A DNA stretch of 64,000 nucleotides from Spirodela intermedia (GCA_902729315.2 LR746272.1:8426327-8490326); one strand, 5' to 3'. Positions 14,460 through 26,157 are shown, numbered from the stretch's first letter. The notes: a model not told the origin generated them from the sequence alone. Made by a program: numbers and translations.

Positions 14460-14910
14460 ATGGCTGACGTTAGGGACGAGTACGGCAACCCCATCGGCGT
14501 CACGGGCGACCATGGCGCTGGGGTTGGCGCCACCGGCGCGGGCGGATACGCCACCGGGCACCATGAGGCGGTGGCTTCGGGCGGACGACAGGAGCTGCAA
14601 CGCTCTGGGAGCTCCAGCTCAAGCTCGGTACGTGCGTTCTCACATATCTCGCGATAATTTGCTTCGGTAGTATGAGAGAATCTCTGACTTTCGAGAGAGT
14701 ATAATGCAGTCGGAGGACGACGGAATGGGAGGGAGGAGGAAGAAGAAGGGCATGAAGGAGAAGATCATGGAGAAGATGCCGGGGCATAAGCCGGAACACC
14801 AGCAGCACCACGAAGCGGGGTACGCTCCTCAGAGCGCTGCCCACCAGGAACCAGAGAAGAAAGGAATAGTTGAGAAGATAAAGGAGAAGTTACCCGGGCA
14901 CCATAACTGA
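14460..14910 (+). CDS. YSK2-type dehydrin, LEA group 2 (122 aa, 2 exons)
   Basis: Exons 14460-14627 and 14710-14910 join in phase 0 into 123 codons. All dehydrin segments are present in the YSK2 order: a Y-segment (DEYGNP, residues 6-11), a Gly-rich linker, an S-segment of consecutive serines followed by EDD (about residues 49-60), a first K-segment ([17 protein letters not shown]) and a second, C-terminal K-segment ([15 protein letters not shown]). The single small intron interrupts the serine run, where YSK2 dehydrins usually carry it. Dehydrins are disordered, highly hydrophilic proteins. K-segments become amphipathic helices on membranes and protect them and enzymes during desiccation, cold and seed maturation. 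There is no signal peptide; location is likely cytosol and nucleus. The upstream ABRE fits ABA control. Confidence 0.95.
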
Positions 14911-15175
14911 AACGCCGCCTAGTATTTATGGGTAGAAGTGAAGAAGGCTTGATATATTCACTTCGTCTGTATCTGTCTAGCATATACGGTGGCTGTCATC
15001 TCTCTGGTCGCGGAGGTTCTGTCTGCCTTCTGCTTCCGAGTTGTAATAACCTGCCACACCTTTCCCTGCACGCCTGCTGCTTCGTGTTGGTGATTGTTCC
15101 TTGTATGTGGTCGTGCGCTTTGCTTTATCTTTCTTCATGTACGTGTTTATCTTACGTATAGAATTAATTACATAC

Positions 15176-15212
<37 letters not shown>

Positions 15213-15263
15213 GATGTATATCTCTGATGAAGGCCATCTAATCGTATCGAAGATTTTCGAACC
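14911..15263. other. Dehydrin 3' region with a CT microsatellite
   Basis: This contains the dehydrin 3' UTR and a (TC)n tract at about 15179-15211. No further coding signal is seen before the foldback element. Confidence 0.5.
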
Positions 15264-15671
15264 AGGTGGACCATACCTTGTGGGCCAGGCGTCTAGGGTA
15301 TTTAAAAGATGACTACAATGATCAGAAGACCTTAACAACCAAATCACTTTTGGTCAATATCTAGACGATTAGTTTCTCACTCGAGTGGACTATTAAGTCT
15401 ATGCACCGCCTAATCCAGGTGAAGCTCAGGAAACTTTAAGACGCATTAATGGGCCAGCTCGAGCCGGAGCTGGGCCAGCCCGGTCCTCAAGTTTCATGAA
15501 GCTTCTTGTTCACCTGGATCGGGCCGTAGATGGGCTTAGTCCACTTAGAGTGCGAAACTAATCTCTAACGCATTTAGGATGCGTCTAAATATTGGCCAAA
15601 ATATTGATCTGATCAGCTTAACCCATCTTTTAACCACCCTGGACGCTTGGCCCACCAGTTTCGGGCCACCT
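15264..15671. mobile_element. Foldback / MITE-like element with long inverted repeats
   Basis: The left arm (about 15264-15440) read in reverse complement matches the right arm (about 15490-15671) over most of its length. Outer ends are AGGTGGACC on the left and GGGCCACCT on the right. Shared inner blocks include the reverse complement of AGACGCCTGGCCCAC, CATCTTTTAA, GAAACTAATC and TTCACCTGGAT. The ~408 bp element has no open reading frame, as expected of a non-autonomous foldback DNA transposon (MITE). I see no convincing target-site duplication, so superfamily and exact ends remain open. Confidence 0.65.
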
Positions 15672-15780
15672 GAGTCAAAAACCTTTCGTCCTTCAGCTCG
15701 CTCTCTCTCTCTCTCTCTCTCTCTTTTCTAACCCATCTTTTAAACACCCTGGACGCTTGGCCCACTAGTTTCGGGCCACC
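15619..15780. repeat. Duplicated 52-bp end of the foldback element
   Basis: The last 52 bp of the foldback element (15619-15670) recur in the same orientation at 15729-15780 with two mismatches. About 58 bp with a CT microsatellite separate them. This looks like local duplication by slippage at the CT tract, or a second truncated insertion. Confidence 0.85.
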
Positions 15781-16104
15781 AGCTCTCTCTCTCTCTCTCA
15801 TATCTAACTTTCTTACGTATGAGATGAAAGTAGTTGCATGCATCCACGATGCACCAGGTTGGAGAATTAAGTAAACTATAGTCCACTTTGCTGCATAATA
15901 GTGATAAATGGTGAATTACTTAAATATGTACACGGCCACCATGGATCCTACCTACAATCAGTCGTCTGGTATACAAATAAACAGGAAAACCCGACAGACC
16001 CCCGAGCATCAGAGAGAAGGACCATGTCTGGAAGCTTTAAAAAAAAACTACCCTGTACAGGCTAACAAAATTGGGTCGTATCATATGCAGCCGCTCCCCA
16101 AGAA
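15781..16104. other. NAC gene 3' flank
   Basis: This begins with a short CT tract (about 15783-15799) and should contain the 3' UTR of the minus-strand NAC gene, whose stop is at 16105-16107. No other gene is visible. Confidence 0.45.
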
Positions 16105-18487
16105 TCAAAGGCAGGAGGGGCATAGAAATCTCAGAGCATTCATCACCAGGAAGAAGGCAATCAGCATCGCCGCTCCAAGCATACCCACGACCACAATCAG
16201 AGAGTTCAAACCAACCAGTGAGAATCTGCGCAGGGAGAAGCCAATGTTCCTCACAAACCCGCGGGCCTTCCTCAGACAGTCGCGGGATTTGTGAAGAAGC
16301 CTGGTGCGACGACCAGATTTCACGAGCTTCCGGTGGCTCAGTGAAGACGACGACGGCGGCCCTCGAGGTGGTAAGAGAACCGAGGGAGCCGTGTTCTCAG
16401 ATGTGGGCTTTCCCTGCACCCGGCCCCTGATAACTTTTGTCTTCGGTGCAGTGGAATCCCTGATGACCAGCTCACAGGTCGAATCAAGGCGGCCAGCTTC
16501 GCTGACAAACACAAACGTCTGGTCAACGGGTCTGGACTTTGTCGAGTTGTGAACCTGGAAGCGAATCCGTTGGCTTAGAGCTTCACATGGTCTGTCCTGT
16601 CGCTCTCGGATTTGGATCCCTGTGTCTGGGCTTCGATTGGTGAATGTCGCAACACCCTCTTCACAGCCTTCTGAGATCATCCCCCCATGACTACTAAGGA
16701 ATACAGCACAAGGATCGAACAGTCCCGTCAGCAGAGCACCTTCTGCGCATCTATCTTCGTAGTCTGGATAGGGAATATAACCATCACCAATCTCAGATCC
16801 AATCTGGTAGCCACAGATGGCATCAAAGGGGACGGGCCCAGACTGTCCAAATAGGAGTTCATAATCGAACTCATGGGGATCTGAGTTCCATCCAAGAAAG
16901 TTGTGGGAACCATGATCTTCTGGTAATGAGACGTTGGTTTCATCAATGTCATGGACGCATTTTTGGTCCGAGTCGTTCTTTAGGGCAAGGGAATCACCGC
17001 CCACCTGCATGCAGCATCATATCCCAAGAATAAACACCTCGAATCGTATTGAAAGGGTAAGGGAGAGGAATTGGAAAGAAAGCATCGTGCTCATGCAAGG
17101 ATTACGAGATAGAGCCTTGAAAATATGCACAGATAGGTGAAGATGGATTACACTAGAACGCAGCTTCTAAGAAAAGAGGAATACCTTCTGTTCGTTCACG
17201 GGTTCGCTTAGAAGTAGTGATGTACAGATATTAGGATCATATAGCTCCTCGAGCCATGATTCATAGTTGTCCACTTCTTCAGTTGGACTGGATGCTTCCT
17301 TTTTCGGTATCAGGTGGACAAAAATATCTTCAAAATCCTTTGGGCAACTTTTCTTGGGCAAAGAAAGACGTGGATTGATACACTTCTTCACCTGGGGGGA
17401 GACCAGCTCCTCTTCTTCCTGATTCAAACCATTCCTCTTTGTAACCCGACATAGAACAAAGATATCCTGTTAACAAAAACCATAATTACTATCAATACTG
17501 AATAACCAAATAATTCTGCGGTAATGATCCAATCATTCTATACTGCAATTCATTTATCTAGTAATTCTTCCCGGAAATAATGTGAGAGCATGGTGTCCCA
17601 GCCTCGGGACTGAATATCTAAATAAAAAGCCACGAAGGTATGAAACTACCAGAAACTGTGTTCGCTATATTGGCATATAATAAGAGAAAACATGAACATT
17701 GAATAATTTCATAGATCAGGAGAGAGAGTGAAAAAAAAGAAGGTATATTAATCCTCTATTAAAGTTGTACAGCCGAATTAAAATTTCAAGCATAAGAAAT
17801 ACCTCGATAGGTGCTCCGCTGTACTGCTTCTCATTCAGATAATATTCATGCATAATCCACTCGGTGCGCTTCCCATAAGGAGGCCTGCCTTGATGGAACA
17901 CTAGTGTTTTCTTAGTCCCAATGATCTGGTTGTTCAAACGAATGTTTCTATCTTTGCCAGTAGATTTCCAATATCCAGCTGCAGTAGCTCTATTTGAACG
18001 GGAACCATTTGGGTATTTCTTGTCCCGGGAAGTGAAGAAATGCCATTTGGAATCTCTGGTGGGGATCAGAGACTTGGCTGCAGAAATGTATTAAAATTAT
18101 GTAAAAACTAAAATACTGTACTTTAAAAAAACATCATTCTATTTGAATTCGTAGCGATAAAAAAAATATTCACAGTCTAAATAAAGAGCCGACCATAGAT
18201 TTAAATACCCCCAATTTTCCACGTAAGGAATTTAGAATGCACACATCAATTTGAATATTTTTGATTTCCCACGTCATACCACCTAAATAGAACTAAAATG
18301 ATCATCCTGGGAAAAGATTACCTGGCAAGTCCCACGGTTCATATTTATAGATGTCAACCTCTGGTATCACTTCCAAGTCAATCTGGCACCCAAGAATCTT
18401 CCTCTTCAGATAATGAGAAATAAGCTCCACGTCTGTCGGATGGAAACCAAAACCAGGCGGCATAGAAAAGACACGGGAAGTTTCCAT
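16105..18487 (-). CDS. Membrane-tethered NAC transcription factor, NTL-like (540 aa, 4 coding exons)
   Basis: Minus-strand exons 18487-18322, 18077-17803, 17466-17185 and 17004-16105 join into 541 codons. The NAC DNA-binding domain spans about residues 9-157: [78 protein letters not shown] and TEWIMHEY. An acidic, probably activating region follows. A basic stretch leads to one hydrophobic helix (about residues 510-529, [20 protein letters not shown]) near the C-terminus, then a short tail. This is the NTL design: the factor is held in a membrane and released to the nucleus by proteolysis under stress. The usual PPGFRFHPT motif has Gly in place of Arg. I chose ATG 18487. An ATG 30 bases upstream lies across the likely leader-intron acceptor (18510/18509). 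Confidence 0.9.
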
Positions 18488-19967
18488 TCTTGACTTCGTC
18501 TTTCCCTCCCTGATCATCGTCCAAAGACAAATGAATGTTATGAAAGATGAAATATATATATATCTATATAAAATAATCCTAATTTTTTTTACGAAAACAT
18601 GATGCCTTGTTAGGAAATGAATAGGGTCTAGAGAGAATCAACTAGACAACGGAAAATAAAAACAAATTGAGCACCAAATGGCACCAAAGTTGACTAATTG
18701 TTCCTATTAATCTCATTCTCGTTCTAAGTGAAAGTGGTTGAGGAAAATAGAACGACATCACATAACCAGATGACCCCATCACCTATATAATAAATACTAC
18801 AGCCAGTCACAGACCATGAAAGCAGTCGAGATAACTTAGAATGTAAAAGAAAAAAACCAGAAAATTTTCCCTATAAAAAACAGAAAATAGATGGAAAAGA
18901 TCGATAAGAATATAATGAATATACAGAAGAAACATGTCAATTCAGATAATCCTAAACACAAATATGGCATATAATAATACAGCAGAACTTTCCTACAGCG
19001 TACGATAAACAGAAAAGGGTTTTCCATGGTCTAAAACGAGGGCACGGTCAAATTATCACCTCCGCGACTCATCTACAAGAAAACGCATCAATAACAGAAC
19101 AACTGTGTCCCTCGCCAACTGACTCGCTAAAATGATGGCGAAACCCCACAACCTCAAAAAAACGAAAACGACGAAGCAAGTATACGTTAGAAGTTCAGGG
19201 TAGCTCGACACGATACCGATGAGAAGAACAACCGCCCGATCTTTTCACATAGAATTGAAGGAGGTACCTGACCCGATCCGAAGCCCTCGCAAACCCTCTG
19301 TCCTGGGAGTGTAAACGCGGAGAAAGAAGAAGAGAGGCAAGGGGGAGGAAGAAGAGGAGCTAAGAACAGCGATGGGTGTAATCCTTCCGAGGAGCGAGAA
19401 CTAAGAAGGCCACAGCTCGAGCAGCCGATGTCGACTAACGAAGGAGCCGCGAAAGCCACCTTGAGACTTGGTCAGTAAGCGAGACGCGGCAGTGCTGCGG
19501 GCGACGGTGACCGCTTCCAAATGAGCCAACAGGAAATATACATCTATAGTGGGCCCCAGATCGCCTTTAGCTGCCGCGTAGCAGTCTGGCCGCCTGGGCC
19601 GCTTTTCCCAATTCCATCCATTTTTTTATTCAACTAAATCAATATTAAATCAATTTACAATGATTTATAAATAATCCTCACCCAGCGGGCCTTTTCCGGC
19701 CCATCATAGAGTTGGTTTACTTTCTTTTAAAACCACTACCGGGCCTACCGCGTTCACATCATCCGGCCCATCTTTCAGGCCCATTTAGCATGAAATTTTG
19801 TGGAGAGCTCCTCCTCAAAACGAAATCTTGCACGTTCGACATCGAAACGGGTTCAGATCGAAATAAAAACCCACAAAGTTGTGAGATTCGTGTCCCCCAG
19901 AGCATTCTGGTTTTATTCAAGACGATGAAGGTCAGCGGGGGAGAAGGGGCAGAAGGATATAATATGA
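18488..19967. other. NAC 5' leader and promoter; QCR7 3' flank
   Basis: On the minus strand a GGTCAG|GTACCT donor (exon end 19268) and a GATGATCAG acceptor (exon resumes at 18509) outline a 758-bp leader intron of the NAC gene. The GC-rich untranslated exon would lie upstream of 19268. About 19500-19790 is promoter sequence with several GGCCCA/TGGGCC hexamers. About 19800-19967 is the QCR7 3' UTR. No extra gene is seen. Confidence 0.5.
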
Positions 19968-22900
19968 TCACGGAATGGTGCGCTGGTAGAGGGGAAGGGC
20001 TCCCAAGGCCTCACGCTCGGCTCTCTCCTTCTTGACCTGCAGTTGACCCATCAGAAAGGGGAAGCTCCGCGTTAAAACAAAGAGGAATCGGTGAACGTTA
20101 CAGTGGGGCTTACAAGCTTTAGCATGTCTTGGAGGTAGCTCCTGAATGGCGTCTGCAGAACCTGTTCAGAGGAAGGGGAGAAAAAGTCAATACGTGATCA
20201 TGTTTATTGCAACACGTGTCAATCGCCCCAGATAACCATTGACTTTCGTACCTTGTCAAACCCACTTGAAAACAATCAAGCACAATCAGAGCTGCCGACA
20301 AAAACGAATGAAAGGAGAGAGAAAAAGAATCGATGGCATTTTCCCAACAAAGGGGAAAATTGACTTAATTAAATGAATTAAGTCAACCGTGGAATAATGC
20401 GTGGAGGTATCCAGGGATTAGCACATTAAAGGTGAATTTTCCATAGATACATTATTTTTAATCCATCTTAAGGCGAGCAACAGTCACAACCATCTGGATT
20501 GACTGGATTCGCAACTCATGTTTACCAGATATATCATAATACAAAGATTATTTACTCCCTAGAAGTATATATTTGGAACGATGAATAATAAACTGTCATC
20601 TAAATAAAAATAGATATCATTCAACAGAAACAAAACCGTAAACAGTGAGAGAATCATCGTATCATGATTTAAATCTATATTCCATACATAATTTTGCATC
20701 GTTTTCCTCGGAAATAAAATTTGAAAATCATCGCATTATCTTTTTAGACGTACCAGTGCCCAGCGGGGTAAAACTGGTCACACTAACGTATTTGTCAACA
20801 TCGATGATACCAAGACCACCAATAACACTTAACTATCAAGAACAATTGCAGAGAAATAAATATCTGAACGAAGCAAAGGTGTACGTAGACAAAGAAAGTG
20901 ACTGGTTATGTCTGTCTCCTTCCCATCTATATTGTCAGGGATGAGGGGGAGGGGTCTTCCTGATGAATATAGATGGGAAGAAGAAGAAGAAGCGAAATGA
21001 GTCAACTCAGGGATGGGGCTTTTAAGCCGAATGGCTCCCAAGAAGCCATTCAGTTTCTTATCTCTTTTTAAACGAAATTGGATATCCTGGACTAATCTCC
21101 AAGATCACTCCTAATGCACGAAGACAGATCATCATTCATGACGTGTATAGCAAATGTGTAACCTTTTCTTTGCAATTACTTCATTGGGGATATAATGCCT
21201 GTGAAACATGGCTTTGCGGGCTCTCAGTCCTCCAGCTAACATACTTGTGTATAAAATAAGGTCAATGGATACACATTTGGATCCAGCTGAGGAAATCAAA
21301 TCGGGTTCTACAATATAGAGCAGTATAAAAGATCCCTGTAAAAGCATCTAAACTATCTAATGTTGCCACCATTGAAGATAAAAAATGGAGATAGACTACT
21401 AGATAACGAGGACAATGACGACATTGACAATGCCAAAAAGGGAACATCATAGACTGATAGCTTGAATGGATTTCAGTACGAGTTGCTGGGTTTGACAAGC
21501 TGATTCCAAGGGTTTAGCAAACAGCATTCGAAAAGGATATACAACATGGATAAACCTCAAGGAGCAGGCTTTTCGAAGTTGTGCATAAGCCCATTCAAGT
21601 TAAATGATGGGGAAAAAAAAAAGAACAGATACTATAACCAAAAAAACAAAGAAGGTAATAGATTTACAGAGAATGAGTGTTTGAGGCATAGGTCCTAAAT
21701 CTTTGCGAACCACAATTCTAAGCAAACAATGACATAGAATTCTTCTTGTCTGACGGGATTTTTGCGTAATGCATTGTTACTCAATGCACTTGCGAACTTA
21801 ATAGGATACTTCTAAAAACATTGTTGTCGATATTAGCCTGGCGAAGGTCTTGTTCAGTAAAAGTAAACACACAACATATATATTCTATGGATTTTTCAAA
21901 CAATGATAGACTTTCGATTTAACACATCCGTAGTTGCCCTCAGTCTTCTCCCTGAATGCGATGCAAAACATTATAAAAAAAATAGAATGCTAAAACACCG
22001 TTTTTTTTTTCCAAAAGGACCTTTTACAGAGGCTATTCAAAGAGATCAGTAAAACTAATCGATCGTTCTATAGATAAATCGTCAAGTTGTATGAAGAAAC
22101 ATTACACTGCATGATAGTCTAAAAATATTTGAGATAAAATTAAAATAGCGGATTTTTTTTTTAATTCTCTTTTCTTGGCGTTAAATCGTAGATAATCTAG
22201 GGATAAAAATGTAACTATGTTTTCTACCATGAACCTAGAAGAAGCACTGAAACTTCAAAGGACTTCTAAAACTATTAGAATAAGTTCTAATGGAACTAGA
22301 AGCTAAGTTTTTCTGGGCAGCTTTGAGCGTATAAGCGGACCAGGAGATGGCTGTGTACTTAATCCAATAACAGTAATTGTGTTGGATTGAATTAACAAGC
22401 TTTTTTCAGTGTAAGAAGACGTGTTTAACAGTGAATGATGAAGCAAAAGGCAGATGGTTTTCATAGTTTGGCGGGATATTTTTCTTCCCCGCCATTCCAT
22501 GCTGGATCAGCGAATAGGTCCAGGGTATATCTACAGCTCGGGTGCTGCATTAACGCCAGCCTGAGGTGCCGGTGAAATAATGAAGCTTAGACATCTAGAA
22601 AACGTGACACCAAATATGAAGTGCATTCAACAACAAGAATAGCTTATATCGAAACACTTGTCCATTGAAAGCGGGTAGATGTGGGTTCCATGTTAACTAG
22701 GAAGCAAGGAGAAAAAAACCAATTACGTTAATGGTTTGATGGGATATTCTTCTAGTTCACATCACGACAGATAAGTGAAGGGATGAGTTGGATGCGTTAA
22801 AGACAGTGTGCGGTGTTTGTAGAAAAAGGAAGGTAGACATTAAGGAAAGAAGATGCCGAACCGAGAAGTCATAACTTATGACTGTTGAATATGGCATGCA

Positions 22901-23933
22901 GTACCGACTACTCTCCAGAAACCCTTTATCCCCTACCCTTGACTTCACATCCTACACATGCTGATATCATGTACTGATCTGTCCCTTCATTATCAAGGAT
23001 TCGTCCCCCACTTCCAAGTGTCAACTCTAGACCCAACGATAACCCACATTATTTTCAACATAAGGAAGCCACGCTAAATTCGGCGAAAAAACCCATTATG
23101 TAGCTGTCAGAAATAGCTTCAGAGAAATCAAATAAAAACAACAAAACTACCGTCCAAAGAAGTTGATGAATGAACGCGCTGTTGGTGAACGGATGGCAAC
23201 AGTCAGCACTACCAATCAGGATGTCGATCACTCATGATGGTATTCCTAACTGCAGGACATAAATAGTACAATTTCAGAACCATGGATGGCAGTACCGATC
23301 CCCCGTGGTGACAATGTAAGCGTAGAAATTGTTCGTCGAACAGGCAGCTGAGATACTGGCATTCACTTCCGGGAATTTCTAGGGAAAACTCACCTTAATG
23401 CATTACAGAGAAAAAATATAAACATAAGAATAAACGACACCACTAAGAAACCAAAAAACACGAACACCTGATAATGTTTCCGTTTCATTTAAACTCGGGG
23501 ACACATTTAAGGCGAGGATCCAGCAACAGTCAAAGAAGGAAATTCGACGGACGAAATAGCGGCGTGTGATATAAACCTGAAGATCCTCGGGCAGGTACTC
23601 GTGCTTCATGGAGAGATCCATGGCCCGCTTTAGACGCTGGTTCCTAGCATCCACGACCTCCCGAGGCAGACGCGCCAGTGCCTCCTTGATGTCCAGATCG
23701 TACATCGGGTCGTAGAGGTCGTCGTACCGCAGGCCTTCACCGTAACGGCAAAATCAGATCCGCACCATCGGCGTCCATCGCAATCAATAAAACCAACAAG
23801 GAACAAAGCGAGCGAAAGGCAGAAGATTCACACCATATTTCCTCAGACGCTTGGAGACGGCCTTGCAGTGCTGGGCGGCGAACCAGTTCTTGGATGGGTT
23901 CGTCAGCCATCTCGTGAACGCCGAAATCGCCAT
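19968..23933 (-). CDS. QCR7: Cytochrome b-c1 complex subunit 7 (124 aa, 4 exons)
   Basis: Minus-strand exons 23933-23834, 23734-23577, 20161-20114 and 20036-19968 join into 125 codons. The protein starts MAISAFTRWLTNPSKNW. It contains the family blocks VSKRLRKYGLRYDDLYDP, LDIKEALARLPREVVDARNQ, MDLSMKHEYLPEDLQ and TPFRSYLQDML, and ends ALGALPLYQRTIP. Length and order match plant QCR7, the ~14 kDa subunit on the matrix side of complex III, which binds cytochrome b and is needed for its assembly. No cleavable presequence is evident, as is normal for this subunit. Intron 3 is unusually large (20162-23576, 3.4 kb) for a gene with only 375 coding bases. Upstream on this strand is a cluster of site II hexamers typical of respiratory genes. 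Confidence 0.95.
20162..23576 (-). other. Large intron 3 of QCR7
   Basis: These 3415 bases are AT-rich, with many stops in all frames. Open frames are short (under 100 codons) and resemble no family I know. I see no tRNA, transposon ends or long repeat. Ends are GT (minus strand, 23576-23575) and AG before 20161. Confidence 0.7.
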
Positions 23934-24106
23934 CGCGAAGGAGCAAAAATCGCCCGCGACTTCTTTCTTCCAAACTGAAGCTCTTATTTCCCCATTCCTC
24001 CCCCTCCCGGCCAGTATTCTCTCTCTACCATCAGACCTGACACATATCCGACCGTTTGTTCCAACTCGTAATGTCCACCGTCAGATTCATCCAACCTTTG
24101 TCCTAA

Positions 24107-24187
24107 GGCCCAGGGAAGACTCGGCCCAGGGGAAAAAAGCCCGATAACCGATTCTTATGAGCCAGTCCCAAGTTATGGGCTGGCCCA
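24107..24187 (-). promoter_or_regulatory. Cluster of site II (TGGGCC/T) elements upstream of QCR7
   Basis: Four hexamers lie 174-254 bp before the QCR7 ATG: GGCCCA at 24107-24112, 24123-24128 and 24182-24187, and TGGGCT at 24176-24181. Site II elements bind TCP factors and are enriched in promoters of nuclear genes for oxidative phosphorylation. The hexamers are visible; use by QCR7 is inferred. Confidence 0.55.
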
Positions 24188-24610
24188 ATCCCCACAGGCG
24201 AGACATAAAGATTTATTTGCTTAATGGTTTTTTTTATATATATATAAAAATCGCGTGTTCTTCCGCAAGCGGATGAGCTGAAAGAGGACGGATGCAGGCC
24301 GCTTGAAGGGACCGCGTCGTCTCCAGGCAACCACCCCGGGAATTTTAAATGCCGGCGCTAGGAAGCCAATTTCCTCTTTTTCCTTCGTTTGCCGACACCA
24401 ATGATCGCTGCCAAACACGGCCCCGGATCTCCCAGCAATCCCGGCAAGCCGGCCTTGGAACAGGAAGGGTACGAAAGAGAGGGAGATTGAAAGCGAGAGA
24501 GAGAGAGGTGACGAGTTATCGAGAGGCCAGACAGAGAGCACGAGTATATAGCTAATGCATGATACTTTTTAGAACAACCCTGTAAGAACGTTATTCAATT
24601 CCTCTGCATC

Positions 24611-24664
<54 letters not shown>

Positions 24665-24806
24665 GAACTTAAAAGAATACATAACTTTTCACTCTTGTAT
24701 TCATCGTTGCGTCGATATCAAAGAAAAAGAAAAAGACATCTTAGAGGAAGACGGGTTTTCGTAGCGTGGAGAGAGTGTGTGTGTGTGAGAGAGAGAGTTC
24801 TGTACT
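24188..24806. other. Intergenic region with an (AG)n tract; MYB 3' flank
   Basis: This contains a (TA)n-like stretch near 24235-24246 and an uninterrupted (AG)n microsatellite at about 24616-24658. The MYB 3' UTR (minus strand) should lie just below 24807. No gene is visible. Confidence 0.5.
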
Positions 24807-25818
24807 TCACATTCTATACAGGTCGAAGCACACCTCGGAGAAATGACTGGGTATCGCCGTATCCTTCCACGGACTCGAGATCTCCCGCCCGGCGGAGCCC
24901 TCCTCGCTGGACCGATAAACCAGAAGAGCCGCCTCAAGTTTCCTGTCTGTCTCCCAGTCGAAAGTTCCGCTCTCCATCATCACGCTGTTTGGGTTGCTAC
25001 TGTTGCTCGATGTCTCTCCGTTGCCGTAGTTCTCCGACCCGTCGGCGAGGACGGGATAGTTGAAGAAGAAGTCCTCATCGGCCACCAGAGATGGCGACTG
25101 GATTTCCTCAGAAGGCCTGCCCAAGCTCTGTAGTTGCTCGTAGATGGTTTGACTTTCCATCGCCCCTTCGCCGCCCATGGGAAAGTCCAATTCTGGGAAG
25201 GGATCGAATACTGGTCTAGCCGGGATATGGAGTCCGCTCTTTGCGCGAGGAGGCTCCTCCTGGGTCAACGGCTGGTGGGTGGCGGGGTCAATCCCGAGTT
25301 GTCTGAGCTTCTTCTTCAGGTTTGAGTTCCAGAAGTTCTTGATCTCATTGTCTGTTCTACCCGGCAGCTTGGCGGCAATCTGCGACCACCTGAGCGCGCA
25401 CCGGGATGATTAACTCCGACGCAGCAATTGACATTAAGAGGAGGAATAATCTGGAGCTCAAGAGGCACCTGTTTCCGAGAACCAGGTGCAGGTTTATGAT
25501 AAGGTTCTCCTCCTGCTGCGAGAAGGCGCCTCTCTTGAGGTCGGGCCTGAGGTAGTTGATCCACCTCAATCTGCAGCTCTTCCCACATCTCTGGAGACCT
25601 GGAATGGGGAGGATAACGAAGGTCAGCTCCCCCCTGATGAGCGCTCGGGGAGGAAGAAGAATCGACCAAGGAAACCGGGACTTGCCTGCCTGTTTTGGAA
25701 TGGAGCTCCAGCAGCCGACGCCGAACCTGGTTATGTGGTTGTACAGCTTCTCGTCTTCTTCAGGCGACCAGAGGCCCTTCCTCAGCTTCTGCTTGTAGCA
25801 GCAGGAATGCCGGCCCAT
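24807..25818 (-). CDS. R2R3-MYB transcription factor, subgroup 13-like (281 aa, 3 exons)
   Basis: Minus-strand exons 25818-25686, 25598-25469 and 25389-24807 join into 282 codons. The start [21 protein letters not shown] is the signature of the MYB61/MYB50/MYB55/MYB86 group. R2 spans about residues 14-62 (W in [25 protein letters not shown]) and R3 about 67-114 ([30 protein letters not shown]), with Phe replacing the first Trp of R3 as usual. The intron positions match the R2R3-MYB standard. Intron 1 has no GT donor at the conserved place: the exon ends GCAG and the intron begins GCAAGT, the consensus of rare GC-AG introns. The acidic C-terminus ([19 protein letters not shown] onward) fits an activator. 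Relatives act in secondary wall, lignin, mucilage and stomatal control. The exact role here is unknown. Confidence 0.93.
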
Positions 25819-25981
25819 TTCCGACGTTGATGACGCAGAATTCCGACGAATCTGACGGTGCTAGGACGGGGGGAGTTCTATCACGCGTCGACCTCACCGT
25901 GCGGACGACTTAAGACATGGGGGAGGATTTATGCTTACGATTCGTTTAAAAACACGAGCTAGGAGCATGCCACGACGGGGT

Positions 25982-26157
<176 letters not shown>

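Noticed and set aside
18485-18517. Earlier NAC start codon adding ten residues
   Set aside because: That ATG spans the apparent leader-intron acceptor and would be removed by splicing. The ATG at 18487 directly precedes the NAC domain.
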